Assembly: GCA_903871855.1 (NCBI GenBank)
Contig: CAIQIK010000038.1
Coordinates: 1-64,000 of the forward strand
Length of the DNA: 64,000 bases
Origin: an uncultured Caldisericota bacterium
Lineage (GTDB): Bacteria; Caldisericota; Caldisericia; Cryosericales; Cryosericaceae
Direction: 5' to 3'
Positions within the stretch are counted from its first letter, which is position 1; each line of letters opens with the position of its first letter. This document shows positions 14,311 to 23,988 of the stretch, piece after piece. The notes under the pieces are model-generated. The model did not search any database. It worked only from the letters and a program-made list of their open reading frames with translations, and was not told the origin of the DNA. Both the position numbers and the translations under genes were made by a program.

Positions 14311-15620
14311 TTTCGACGCGTCGGCAAGAAGAACATCCTCAGGGTGTTGAGGATGACGTAGAGGTCACTCAGGATGACCGAGCGCTGGCGGAGGTAGCTG
14401 ATGTCCAGGTCCAGCTTGCGGTCCGGCGCGGTGTCGTACCGGCCGCGTATCTGCGCCAGTCCTGTGATTCCGGGCTTGACAGCCATGCGCAGGGTGAACT
14501 CCGGGTTCTCGGTCTCAATGGCTCCCGCCAGCTCAGGGCGCTCGGGGCGCGGCCCGACGACGCTCATCTCCCCGCGCAGGACATTGATAAACTGAGGTAC
14601 TTCGTCCAGCCCCGTTTTACGAAGGAAGCGCCCCACCCGCGTGATGCGCGTATCGCCGTCCGCACTGAGGACAGCGCCAGTTTCGTCCTCGGCTCCCCGT
14701 GTCATGGTCCTGAACTTGATGGCGCTGAAACACACGCCGTGAGCTCCCAGTCTCCGCTGGCGGTAGAAGACCGGCCATCCACTCTCAACCGGAATGAGCA
14801 CAGCCATGACGACGAACAGCGGTGCGAAGAACGCCAGCGCCAGCAACGAGACGACGATGTCCAGGATGCGCTTGAAGAATGCGTCAGCAGGCTGGTAGCC
14901 CAGGGGTCGCACCTCCAGCAGCAGTTGATCTCCTGCAAGCAGGTCAGCAGGGTTTTGCATGAGGAGGTCACCTGCGCTGGGCACGACGTATACACGCATG
15001 CCCTGGGACGCCGACCGCACCAACAGGTCACGTCGAGTGCCTGCGTCAAGGGAGTCGTCCAGCACAACAGCAGCCGTACCGGCCGGCAGCGCCGGAGTCT
15101 CGATCCCCACGGTGCGCCATACAAACGGTGTGGCAGCAAAGCCGCGGACGTCGTTCATGGTCCCAGCCAGCCGCACGGCCCGCTCCTCCGACCCCGCGAC
15201 GCACGCGACGCGTACGCTGGGCAGGGCCCTAAGCTGAACACGGAACAGCAGACCATTAAGGACGCTGAGACCGATGACCTGCACGAGGCCCGCCAGGCCT
15301 ACCATCGTTCTGGGCAGTCCAAACTGGCGAATAGCGAACGACAGGGCGTAGGAGATGACCATGAGCAGGACGACTGTGAGCACCAGGCCCAGAAACGACT
15401 CGTAGTAACTGCCTGGTGATCCCGCGCCAAGACTGTACACGAAGTAGAGGATGACGAACGTCATCAGCAGCCACGGAAGGACGCGCCCGAGCGTGACGAG
15501 GCTGCGCTGTTCGTAGGGAAACCCAAAGATGCCCCTGGCCACGTACACGAGGTAGTATGAGCTGGTGACAAGAATGAGGTCAAGAAACAGCTGCAGCGCT
15601 CCGAAGAACCGGCTACGCAT
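14307..15620 (-). CDS. Exopolysaccharide biosynthesis polyprenyl glycosylphosphotransferase (sugar transferase)
   Basis: FFKRILDIVVSLLALAFFAPL, FYRQRRLGAHGVCFSAIKFRTM, RVGRFLRKTGLDEVPQFINVLRGEMSVVGPRPERPE, MAVKPGITGLAQIRGRYDT; start MRSRFFGALQ at 15620. Confidence 0.9.
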   Translation of the reverse strand: MRSRFFGALQLFLDLILVTSSYYLVYVARGIFGFPYEQRSLVTLGRVLPWLLMTFVILYFVYSLGAGSPGSYYESFLGLVLTVVLLMVISYALSFAIRQFGLPRTMVGLAGLVQVIGLSVLNGLLFRVQLRALPSVRVACVAGSEERAVRLAGTMNDVRGFAATPFVWRTVGIETPALPAGTAAVVLDDSLDAGTRRDLLVRSASQGMRVYVVPSAGDLLMQNPADLLAGDQLLLEVRPLGYQPADAFFKRILDIVVSLLALAFFAPLFVVMAVLIPVESGWPVFYRQRRLGAHGVCFSAIKFRTMTRGAEDETGAVLSADGDTRITRVGRFLRKTGLDEVPQFINVLRGEMSVVGPRPERPELAGAIETENPEFTLRMAVKPGITGLAQIRGRYDTAPDRKLDLDISYLRQRSVILSDLYVILNTLRMFFLPTRRK

Positions 15621-16548
15621 GGCGACCGCTCTCTGCTTGCCCCACAAACCACTCCAGCGTCTGACGCAGGCCGTCTTCCAGCGCCCACAGCGGACGCCAC
15701 CCCATCTGCTCAGCCGCGAGGCCTGCGTCCAGGACCGAATCACGCACCTCGCCCGCGACCGCCTGCCTATGCTGCACAACCGCGACCGACCCGTGCAATG
15801 CGGTGCACAGTGCGACAAGGTCTTCGACGCTGGTCGAGGCACCTGTCCCGATGTTGTATGTCCCGGCTGGAGATGTCATGGCCAGCAGGTTGGCACGCAC
15901 GACATCCTGGACGTACACGAAGTCCCGCGTCTGCAGGCCGTCGCCGTTGATGACCAGTGGATCACCGTCTAGCATGCGCCTCAGGAACACAGCAACGACG
16001 CCGGCCTCCTGTGCAGCATTCTGCCGGGGACCATAGACGTTGGCGTATCGCAACGTCGTGCAGGCGACGCCGAATTGGCGGCTCACCCACGCAAGATACT
16101 GCTCGGCCGCATACTTGGCGACCCCATATGGAGACAAGAGCCGGATAGGCGACCGTTCGTCGGCGGGAGCGTGCACTTCACCATACAGCGCCCCTCCCGT
16201 CGATGCAAAGATGAGACGCCCCGCACCATGCCTCGCCCCTACGCTGAAGGTATTGAGCGAACCGAGCACGTTCGTGGATGCGTCCTGCACGGGGTCCTCG
16301 ATCGAATGGCGGACATCGACACGGCCGGCGAATGCCATGACGACGTCAGGTCTGGCTCTCCGCACGACGCCGTCCAGCACCACCGCATCCCTCACGTCGA
16401 CCTGTTCCAGGATTGCCGCGTCGTTCACGTTGGCACGCACACCGGTCGAGAGGTCGTCGACCACCGTTACGGCATGACCTGCCGCAAGTAGCGCATCGAC
16501 CGTGTGTGAACCGATGAACCCCGCCCCGCCCGTCACGAGGACATTCAT
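15613..16548 (-). CDS. NAD-dependent epimerase/dehydratase (nucleotide-sugar SDR)
   Basis: MNVLVTGGAGFIGSHTVDALL, SPYGVAKYAAEQYLAW, LRYANVYGPRQ. Confidence 0.92.
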   Translation of the reverse strand: MNVLVTGGAGFIGSHTVDALLAAGHAVTVVDDLSTGVRANVNDAAILEQVDVRDAVVLDGVVRRARPDVVMAFAGRVDVRHSIEDPVQDASTNVLGSLNTFSVGARHGAGRLIFASTGGALYGEVHAPADERSPIRLLSPYGVAKYAAEQYLAWVSRQFGVACTTLRYANVYGPRQNAAQEAGVVAVFLRRMLDGDPLVINGDGLQTRDFVYVQDVVRANLLAMTSPAGTYNIGTGASTSVEDLVALCTALHGSVAVVQHRQAVAGEVRDSVLDAGLAAEQMGWRPLWALEDGLRQTLEWFVGQAESGRHA

Positions 16549-17696
16549 CCAACCTCCTTGTTCAGCTGGCCGGCATAAATGCGGCCCATCACCTCGATGA
16601 CCGTCTTCTGGCTGAACTCGCGCATCACCCGCTCTCTCCCGGCCGCTCCCATGTCCCGCCGCTTGGCTTCATCGTGGGCCAGCAGGTCAAGCCGCGAGCA
16701 CATCCCTTTGATGTCACAGAAGGGAAGAAGAAAACCTGTCTCCCCGTCGACCACCAGGTCACGGCACCCGCGAATATCCCAGGCGATCACCGGCAGCCCG
16801 CACGCCATGCCTTCCAGGACATTGCGCGGCAATCCTTCCTGGCTCGCCGTCGACACGACAACGTCACAGGCAGCGAGAAACGACGGCACATCTCCCTGCC
16901 ACCCTGGGAACAGCACCGTACCCTCGAGCCCGTGGGCCACTGCGTCCTGCCGTGTACCGCGCTCCAGAGGACCATCGCCTGCCATCAGGAAGCGGATATC
17001 CGGCTGAGAGACGGCAAGACGGCGAGCCATGTCCAAGACGTCTCCGGGACGCTTGCGACGGGTGAACTCGCCGACCCAGCCCACGACGAGCCCTGCCCCG
17101 GTGACACCAAGCTGCGCCCTCGAGCGCCCGCGCACGCCGGGATCTGCCGGCACAAATGCCCCGGTATCGACGCCGACGCCAGGCACATACTCGATGTCAA
17201 GGCGCGGCCGTGCGAGCAGAGCATGCGCCGCCGCCGCGTCCTCGTGATTGATGACGATGAGCACGTCGGTCCAGCGTCCGGCCATCCTCTCAATCATGGT
17301 GTACACACGGTTGGCCATGGGTCTGCCCAGCGGGTGAAAGTGAAACCCGTGTGCCGTATACATGACGCTCGGGACGCCGGCACGGTGCGCGGCATACCTA
17401 CCGATGAATCCTGCGATGGGCGTATGCATGTGCACAAGGGCATAGCGTCGCTCTCGCATCAGCCGTGTGAGCTGACCGGTGATTCCCAGCAGATGTGGGT
17501 CCAGCGGGTTTTTGGTGAAGGCAAACGGGATCACGTGGAACCCCGCCGATTCGATGCGCGCGGCAAATCCTGATGGTCCAGCCGCCGCCTCGACCTCATA
17601 TCCCATCTCACTGAGCAGGCGCATGAACGGCAGGTGGAAGTAGTAGAGATGACTATCCACGGTAGCCACGAAGAGAATGCGAGGGCGATCAGCCAT
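16545..17696 (-). CDS. Glycosyltransferase family 4
   Basis: ILFVATVDSHLYYFHLPFMRLLSEMGYEV, VHMHTPIAGFIGRYAA, SQEGLPRNVLEGMACGLPVIAWDIRGCRDLV. Confidence 0.9.
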   Translation of the reverse strand: MADRPRILFVATVDSHLYYFHLPFMRLLSEMGYEVEAAAGPSGFAARIESAGFHVIPFAFTKNPLDPHLLGITGQLTRLMRERRYALVHMHTPIAGFIGRYAAHRAGVPSVMYTAHGFHFHPLGRPMANRVYTMIERMAGRWTDVLIVINHEDAAAAHALLARPRLDIEYVPGVGVDTGAFVPADPGVRGRSRAQLGVTGAGLVVGWVGEFTRRKRPGDVLDMARRLAVSQPDIRFLMAGDGPLERGTRQDAVAHGLEGTVLFPGWQGDVPSFLAACDVVVSTASQEGLPRNVLEGMACGLPVIAWDIRGCRDLVVDGETGFLLPFCDIKGMCSRLDLLAHDEAKRRDMGAAGRERVMREFSQKTVIEVMGRIYAGQLNKEVG

Positions 17697-17838
17697 GGGC
17701 CAGTCCTGCGACCCTGCGCTCACCCCGTACCGACATCGTGCCGTCGTCCTTTGGGAAAAGGTAGTGTGGGTGTTGGTCGTATCGCGTCCGTCGGAGTCCG
17801 TTCAATGCTCTGCCCCTCGTGTGCGGCGTCAGAAGCGC

Positions 17839-20310
17839 TCAGGGAGCCGTAAGGACCAGTGGGTCGCTCTCGACCCAGGACACCCATGGGACCTCGGCGC
17901 CGGCCAGCGCCACGGGCGCCATGGCGTAGAGGCACAGCTGGAAGGGTCCGTCCTGCACGGTCTGCGGTATGGATGCCTGAACAGTGCGCTTTCCCAGCGC
18001 GATATCCTCGGCGAGGATGATGTCGCCCGTGCCTGGTCGCACCAGAACCAGCCTGTACGACTCGGCGACCTGCTTGCCGCTGGTTGTCCACGCCACGTCG
18101 GCCTGCCGCCCGTCAATGGTGGCACGGTTCAGCTTGATAGTCAGTCCGAAGGCCGAGAACGCCGACTTGGCGCTCGCAGAGTCAGGCTCCCTCTGCACAA
18201 GCTCGAACGCCACCCGCGCAGCTCCCGCAGTGTTCCCCTTCGCCTCGTAGAGACTGCCCAGGCTGCCCAGCGCCTGCACATCGGCCACGTTCCCTTCTAC
18301 GGCCTTCCAGTAGTCCGCGATCGCCTCGGGTATCTTCCCCTTGGACTCCTGGATACGCCCCAGCACCAGCCACGCTTCGTAGTAGCTCTTGTCGACAGCA
18401 AACGCCTGGTCCAGCGCCTGCAGTGCCTTTGTGTCGTTCTGGTAGAGCAGGTGGTATGCCCATGCGAGGCTCGTGAATGTCCCGGGGTCGCCTGGATCGA
18501 TGCGTGTCAGGTTCTCGTACACCGTAACGCTTTCCGTATCGCCTTGCGTCAGGAGGTATCTCGCCTGCTCGATCTGGTACTCGACGTACCAGCGGTTCAA
18601 GGCGACGGCACGGTCGAACCCGTCGCGAATCGCCTGATCGATCGACGGCACGCTCCCGCTCGCGGCCAGCGCGATGTTCGCTTTGGCATAGAGATATGGA
18701 TACTCGGAGCTCAGGGGATTGAGACGCTCGGCGCCAGCAAAGAGGTGCGCGGCCTCGACAATGTTGCTCCCGGACAGGGTGACGCCCTTCTCGGCCATCA
18801 GGGCCGCCGTGGCCGTCACAACCGCCACTGCGATACACAGGGACGTACCCGCAATCACCAAGGGACGCCAGCTCATGCGCGGTTTAGCTGCGCGTTTCGA
18901 CGTCGCATGGACCGGGGAAGGCACGCGTCTCCATGGCCTCAGCAGCCAGACATCCCGATGCGCCAGTGCCGACGCTGCCACGCCGCAGAAAACTGCCACC
19001 ATCAGCGGCAGGAAATACGACTGGAAATCCCAGTCCAGCATCGCGTGGACGATGACGCCGGTAATGCCAAACGCAGCGCCCACCATGAGCGGGTCTCGCC
19101 CGGCGTCACCCACGGCGGCGATCCACATCAGCGCCAGGACAGCCAGCACGAGCAAGGTCTGGCCCACCAGCCCGCTCACTCCGGTTTCCGTCAGCCAGAG
19201 CATGGCTTGTGAGTGAGGATCGGTGGCGAAGAAGTTGGTGCTCCGGAACCGAAAGTACGCACTGGAGTACGTCCCTGGACCGCTGCCAAACACGGGGTAC
19301 GCAGCTCCGTAGCGCAGCGCGTCCCGGATCATCGCGATACGTCCGCCAATACTCGACATCTCTGGGTCGATGTTGCGGACCTCTGCACCGATCCCACTAA
19401 AGCGTTCTGCGACGCCAAGAGCGGACGACGAAACGGCCGATGCAGGCATCAACATGGATATTATTGCTAGCACCAGGACCATGCAGGTGATCGTAACAGC
19501 CCGCATGCGTGTGAATCCGCCTCGCTTCGCCAGGCGCAAACCCAGGATGAGCATCGCTACGAGTACCAGGCCCAGGACGACGTATCCCCAGCGGGAGGCT
19601 GCCAACTGCATGGCAATCAGTGGAACAATAAGCCCGACCAACGCCGCGGTGCCTCTCCTCCCTCCGTGCCACGCCAGTGCAACTCCCAGTGCTATCGGCA
19701 CCAGCAAGAACGCAGCAAAAGCATTGGCATACCCGAAAAACGCGCTGAGACGGTTCGCAACTGTCGCCAGCGTCCGCACTGCGTAGCTCCCCAGCCAGCT
19801 CTTCGGCCAGCGCATGCCCGCCACGTACAGAACCGAACCGGCGCCGGCCACGGCAACGCTCCACCAGTAGAACGCGACCAGCAAGCGGTCTCGGACGGCT
19901 TCTCGGTCAACGAGAGTCGCGCCTAGCAGGAACGCCTCGACCAGGGCCAAATCCTTCAGGAGTTCCTTGATGCTCGCCCAGTGATAGACCGACAGGATAG
20001 CAGCAATGACCAGCACGACGCCGTCCAGCGCCGCCAGGAGCCCAAGTCTCGTGCACGCAACCGCGCAGATCGCGCTCCATCGCTTCACAGTGAACACAAG
20101 CCCCAGGCAGAGCACGACGACGGCCGCAACGAGCTGGCTGGACTCATGAAACAGCGCGCCATCACTGACAAGAGCGGCGCTGGCAGCGATCAGCAAAGCA
20201 GTCGGCCCCACCCAGCCAACCCACGGCCAAGTCACGCGCCCCTCCCTGGCTACTGCTGGTCGGGAAGTGCCCTTCGCCTGCCTCGTCATGCCTGTATGCT
20301 CCTTGCCCAC
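17839..20310 (-). CDS. O-antigen ligase family membrane protein with C-terminal TPR region
   Basis: Multiple TM segments, FGSGPGTYSSAYFRFRS and DPHSQAMLWLTETGVSGLVG Wzy/WaaL-type loop, C-terminal tetratricopeptide-like helices. Confidence 0.8.
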   Translation of the reverse strand: MGKEHTGMTRQAKGTSRPAVAREGRVTWPWVGWVGPTALLIAASAALVSDGALFHESSQLVAAVVVLCLGLVFTVKRWSAICAVACTRLGLLAALDGVVLVIAAILSVYHWASIKELLKDLALVEAFLLGATLVDREAVRDRLLVAFYWWSVAVAGAGSVLYVAGMRWPKSWLGSYAVRTLATVANRLSAFFGYANAFAAFLLVPIALGVALAWHGGRRGTAALVGLIVPLIAMQLAASRWGYVVLGLVLVAMLILGLRLAKRGGFTRMRAVTITCMVLVLAIISMLMPASAVSSSALGVAERFSGIGAEVRNIDPEMSSIGGRIAMIRDALRYGAAYPVFGSGPGTYSSAYFRFRSTNFFATDPHSQAMLWLTETGVSGLVGQTLLVLAVLALMWIAAVGDAGRDPLMVGAAFGITGVIVHAMLDWDFQSYFLPLMVAVFCGVAASALAHRDVWLLRPWRRVPSPVHATSKRAAKPRMSWRPLVIAGTSLCIAVAVVTATAALMAEKGVTLSGSNIVEAAHLFAGAERLNPLSSEYPYLYAKANIALAASGSVPSIDQAIRDGFDRAVALNRWYVEYQIEQARYLLTQGDTESVTVYENLTRIDPGDPGTFTSLAWAYHLLYQNDTKALQALDQAFAVDKSYYEAWLVLGRIQESKGKIPEAIADYWKAVEGNVADVQALGSLGSLYEAKGNTAGAARVAFELVQREPDSASAKSAFSAFGLTIKLNRATIDGRQADVAWTTSGKQVAESYRLVLVRPGTGDIILAEDIALGKRTVQASIPQTVQDGPFQLCLYAMAPVALAGAEVPWVSWVESDPLVLTAP

Positions 20311-20318
20311 CTGCTACC

Positions 20319-20367
20319 GTTTACCAGCTGATCCCAAAGGCGGCTAATAACCAGCTGTCCCCAAAGA
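20319..20367. repeat. Two degenerate terminal ends of the interspersed repeat family
   Basis: tttaccagctgatcccaaagg and taataaccagctgtccccaaag. Confidence 0.65.
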
Positions 20368-22548
20368 AAGAAGGGGGTAGGTAAGATGCACGGTCGTGCC
20401 GACCTTGACAGTCAAGGTTGCCGTGTAGTCCATGTATCCGGACAAGCTGAGCGTAATAGTAACCTCCTTGCCGGGCAGCGTCAGCGACACGGGTGTGACG
20501 CCTTTATCGGTTCCATTGATGACCACGTGGGCACCTGGGGGGACACTGGTCAGGACGACGATTCCGGTCGTTGGTTTGACGACGGGGGACGGTGTCGGCG
20601 TTACAACGACTGGTGCCGATGAGGGCCGGACATACTCGCCCGACACCCACCCGGTCAATCCCGCCTTGCCATCGGCGTCATAACAGCGCACATACCACCA
20701 CGGCGTCGTTTCAACAAGCGTCGGTCCGGACAGCACTCGAGCGCGTTCCGTGACCAGAAGGTACCCCAGGACAGACGTGTCCGTCCCTGCTCCGCTGCGC
20801 ACGCGCAGCAAGTCAGTCGCCACCACCCACAGCCCCGTTTTCACTCCATAGGTGACAATCACTGGCGGCGTCGTTGTTGCAGGTTTGACCACAACGGGTG
20901 AAGTAGCCGGGGGTACTTCAGGGGTCACCGTAACTGCTGACGGTGTGGAAACCGCATCATTGCCAGGAAGGCTCACGGACGGCGTCGAAGGAGTAGTTAC
21001 CGCGGGTGACCCATTCGCCGCAATACCCGCCCGCTTCCCGTGCTGGACGGCTATAACTGTGGCCACTATCGCCACCACCACGACGGCAGTGACTACGGCA
21101 ACAAGACGCAACCGCCGTAGTTTTCCTTGAGCAGGCTGGTCGGACTGCAGCGATAGAACTCTCGCGGGTTGGTCGTCCACAGGAACGGTCTGCACTGGTG
21201 CATCGTCGGACACACCACTCTCGGGGGTCCCTTCTTCTACTGGTACCAATGGTGTGGATGGGGTCAGGGGTTTGGGTGCATCCACAACCTCCAGTCTGCC
21301 GGTCTTAACATTCCCTGGTGCAAAAGGTGCCACCCACTCATCAACAACCTGAAACGTCGGCGCCAACAAGTAGTGCAGGTGAGGCAGACGTCCCTGAGGC
21401 ATGTGTTCTTCCATCCACCCCATGATCATGTCACGCCGTCCTATATCCAAGACCTCTTTGTCGTCGATGGCGGTGACCTGTACTGTTTCGGCCCCCGCAG
21501 GTCCGGCCATAACTGCCACGGCCCTACCGTCCACACGCATCTGCAACCCACAGATAGACGGCGCCACAATGTGCAGCCGCAGGTGCTCTCCACGCAGGTC
21601 TATACTCCACAGGCCCAAGTCACCGCTCTCGACCGGGGCCACGACCCACAGATGCTCAGGAGTGGCCGCAACATCCACGATACGCACAAACGAAGCGGTC
21701 AGAACAGTCCGGGCCCCGTCCGTCACGTCCGCCACAACCCATGCGTCGTCGGACTTCCCTGCGACCAGCACGCGGTTGCCCACGAAACTGAGCCAGCACA
21801 CGTCTTCCCATGGTTCACCCTGCTCGGTCGATGCACCAGTGGCAGTATCCACCAGCTGGATATGAATGCCGTCCCCATGCTCGGATACGGCATACAACAG
21901 AGAGCCGGACGCAGTCCAGGGAGCGGTTCCCAGCATGACGCGCTCGCCCGACACGAGAGGTCCCTCGCGCCCGTCCGTCGTGACGACGAGAGCGACCTGC
22001 GCATCTCCGCGTTCGAGACCAACCACAGCTACTGCGTCGCCCGCAGGTGACCAGCGCGGGATGCCCGGCAACGCGATGGGGCCCGTGATCGGCGTGAAGT
22101 CAGGATCATCCGTGCCTGCCATGAACAAGGAGAAGACCGGCAGCGCACCCCGTGCTTGGCTGCCGTCCATCGATAACACACCTACTGATGGGTCTTCCGC
22201 TACAATACAAAGCCGTTTCCCAGCCGGCGACCATGCCATGCCGTACACGCGTGTGAAGGCACTGGGCACTGTCCGGACGACAGGACCCGGCAGAGCCACT
22301 ATGCAGACATGCCGCTCAACTCCACTGACAGCAACAAACGCGCTATGCTGCCCGTCAGGAGACGCTTGCGGGCGCGCAAGTGGATCAAGGTCGAACGCCT
22401 CGGACTTGTCCTTGAGCACGATCTGCCACGCGTCTCGCCCGTTGTCGCGGCGGAACACATCACGCCCCACACTGCAAAAAAGCCCTGCAGCAGCTGCCTG
22501 CGCTCCACTTTCTTTCTTATCACTGACCATCATACATGCCTCCCTCAA
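20344..22548 (-). CDS. Beta-propeller-like / single TM / SH3b / PEGA domain protein
   Basis: Repeated WSPAGKRL..DGS..PRWSPAGDAVAVVG blocks; TM LRLVAVVTAVVVVAIVATVIAV; SH3b LLRVRSGAGTDTSVLGYL..GLTGWVSGEYV; PEGA GIVVLTSVPPGAHVVINGTDKGVTPVSLTLPGKEVTITLSLSGY. Confidence 0.75.
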   Translation of the reverse strand: MREACMMVSDKKESGAQAAAAGLFCSVGRDVFRRDNGRDAWQIVLKDKSEAFDLDPLARPQASPDGQHSAFVAVSGVERHVCIVALPGPVVRTVPSAFTRVYGMAWSPAGKRLCIVAEDPSVGVLSMDGSQARGALPVFSLFMAGTDDPDFTPITGPIALPGIPRWSPAGDAVAVVGLERGDAQVALVVTTDGREGPLVSGERVMLGTAPWTASGSLLYAVSEHGDGIHIQLVDTATGASTEQGEPWEDVCWLSFVGNRVLVAGKSDDAWVVADVTDGARTVLTASFVRIVDVAATPEHLWVVAPVESGDLGLWSIDLRGEHLRLHIVAPSICGLQMRVDGRAVAVMAGPAGAETVQVTAIDDKEVLDIGRRDMIMGWMEEHMPQGRLPHLHYLLAPTFQVVDEWVAPFAPGNVKTGRLEVVDAPKPLTPSTPLVPVEEGTPESGVSDDAPVQTVPVDDQPARVLSLQSDQPAQGKLRRLRLVAVVTAVVVVAIVATVIAVQHGKRAGIAANGSPAVTTPSTPSVSLPGNDAVSTPSAVTVTPEVPPATSPVVVKPATTTPPVIVTYGVKTGLWVVATDLLRVRSGAGTDTSVLGYLLVTERARVLSGPTLVETTPWWYVRCYDADGKAGLTGWVSGEYVRPSSAPVVVTPTPSPVVKPTTGIVVLTSVPPGAHVVINGTDKGVTPVSLTLPGKEVTITLSLSGYMDYTATLTVKVGTTVHLTYPLLSLGTAGY

Positions 22549-22589
22549 ACCGCAGGAACCAAGGAGACCGTCTCCACTACGTTGTTATC

Positions 22590-22770
22590 ATACCGGTTTC
22601 CGGACGATAATCAACGCCCTCCTGCCGTTCCGTCATCCCCCCGAGCCCTTTTGTTCAAGGCCCCCGAGTATGTTTGTCCCTCGCATCCTTTTGTCCAAGA
22701 TGCGAGGTGTTCTTCAATACGAGGGGCGTCTCTGAGGGGCGCTCTCGGCGCAGGCGGGAATCCGGCCATG
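22590..22770. repeat. Interspersed repeat, composite/rearranged copy
   Basis: ccgagcccttttgttcaagg, gagtatgtttgtcc...aatacgaggggcg, cggcgcaggcgggaatcc modules shared with the copies at 26.5 and 61.7 kb. Confidence 0.65.
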
Positions 22771-22848
22771 TCGTGACGCATGGGTCCCAGCCTTCGCAAG
22801 GATGACGAGAAAATGACCTCTTCTCTCCGCTATTCCCGCGGTGCTCTG

Positions 22849-23091
22849 TCATTCCAGCAACTTCCCCTCGACCAGCATGATGGCGCGCCTGAGGTCGTCC
22901 ATGCCCTGCTTGAAGCGCTTGACAGCCGTTGTCACCGAGCAGTGGCGGTCCTTGGCTATGGCCGGCCACGTGCGTTCGCGCCAGAAACGATCACGGATGA
23001 TGGCCGCCTTTCCCCTATCGATCATGGTAAGGCCAAGCGTGACGCGCCCCGTGATGTCCAGGGCCGTCTGATGTGGCGTGAGGTCGCTCAT
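22849..23091 (-). CDS. Sigma-70 region 4-like HTH protein (second half of split sigma)
   Basis: IDRGKAAIIRDRFWRERTWPAIAKDRHCSVTTAVKRFKQGMDDLRRAI resembles region 4; start ATG overlaps upstream TGA (ATGA). Confidence 0.6.
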   Translation of the reverse strand: MSDLTPHQTALDITGRVTLGLTMIDRGKAAIIRDRFWRERTWPAIAKDRHCSVTTAVKRFKQGMDDLRRAIMLVEGKLLE

Positions 23092-23420
23092 GGCTCCTCC
23101 TGGGGCGACAGGAAGGCTTCGCCGGCCCCGGCAGTGAACCATGGCGACGTCCCCGCCGTGCCAAGGTGAGTGGGCGCGTGACCCTCGTGGTCGCACCAGT
23201 GCAGCATTGTACGTCTCGCGACCGTATTGCCGATGCGCAGCTGCTCGCTCAGTGGGCGGCCCTGGTACCGGCCGCAGCAGGACCAGAGGGCATACCCAGC
23301 GATCTGGATCAGGTCGTCGGCGTCGAGTCCCCACGTTCGCGCGTAGTTGCGCGCCATGCCGGCGATGGCAGGGCGCAAACCATCATACAGTGGTACAAAC
23401 CAGGCATCATTCCGCTTCAC
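23088..23420 (-). CDS. Sigma-70 region 2-like protein (first half of split sigma)
   Basis: MARNYARTWGLDADDLIQIAGYALWSCCGRYQGRPLSEQLRIGNTVARRTMLHW resembles region 2. Confidence 0.6.
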   Translation of the reverse strand: MKRNDAWFVPLYDGLRPAIAGMARNYARTWGLDADDLIQIAGYALWSCCGRYQGRPLSEQLRIGNTVARRTMLHWCDHEGHAPTHLGTAGTSPWFTAGAGEAFLSPQEEP

Positions 23421-23652
23421 AGAAACCCTCCTTGGTGTTCATAATTTTACACAACTTTAGAACAACGCAAGTACTTCAAGCAGTCTCCTGTGTGTAATTT
23501 TTTGCGCTGTCGTGTATAATATGGTAGCCACCACCAGAGTAGAATGCTGTATGACAGTTCCAGTGCGGTGTCGCGTGGTGGGAACCAAGTCCATGGCATG
23601 GCTTGCCACGACGTAGGCGCATGTGGTTCTTTACTTAATGTGAAAGGAGCAG

Positions 23653-23988
23653 ATGATGGGGTTCAAGAAGAATGTTCAGACACTGCTTGCACAACGTGGC
23701 TGGAGTCAGCGAGAGCTGGCTGCGGCCGCCGGCATCTCCCCCGGCGCTGTCGGGGACATTCTCGAGGGAGAATCGTCCAACCTGCGGACCGTCACCAAGG
23801 TGGCCGCCGCGTTTGGCGTCGAGGTGGGTGACCTCATGCGAGAGGAGAAGCCCATGGAGCCACGCGACGAACTGGATGTGGCACTGCGTCACCAGGGGGA
23901 CTTATCCCCTACCGACATCCAGGCAGTGCATGCCTTTATCTCCTATATCCGGGGCGCCCGGCCGGAACGGGGCAAGCGTGGCCGGTAA
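23653..23988 (+). CDS. Xre-family HTH transcriptional regulator
   Basis: VQTLLAQRGWSQRELAAAAGISPGAVGDILEGESSNLRTVTKVAAAFGVEVGDLM. Confidence 0.88.
   Translation: MMGFKKNVQTLLAQRGWSQRELAAAAGISPGAVGDILEGESSNLRTVTKVAAAFGVEVGDLMREEKPMEPRDELDVALRHQGDLSPTDIQAVHAFISYIRGARPERGKRGR

Noticed and set aside
17677-19212. 511-aa plus-strand ORF
   Set aside because: Antisense to the O-antigen ligase/TPR gene; no recognisable domains, His/Arg/Gln-rich shadow frame.
22849-23334. 161-aa version of the region-4-like ORF beginning at 23334
   Set aside because: The extra N-terminal part is out of frame with, and overlaps, the region-2-like gene; the ATGA start at 23091 is more credible.
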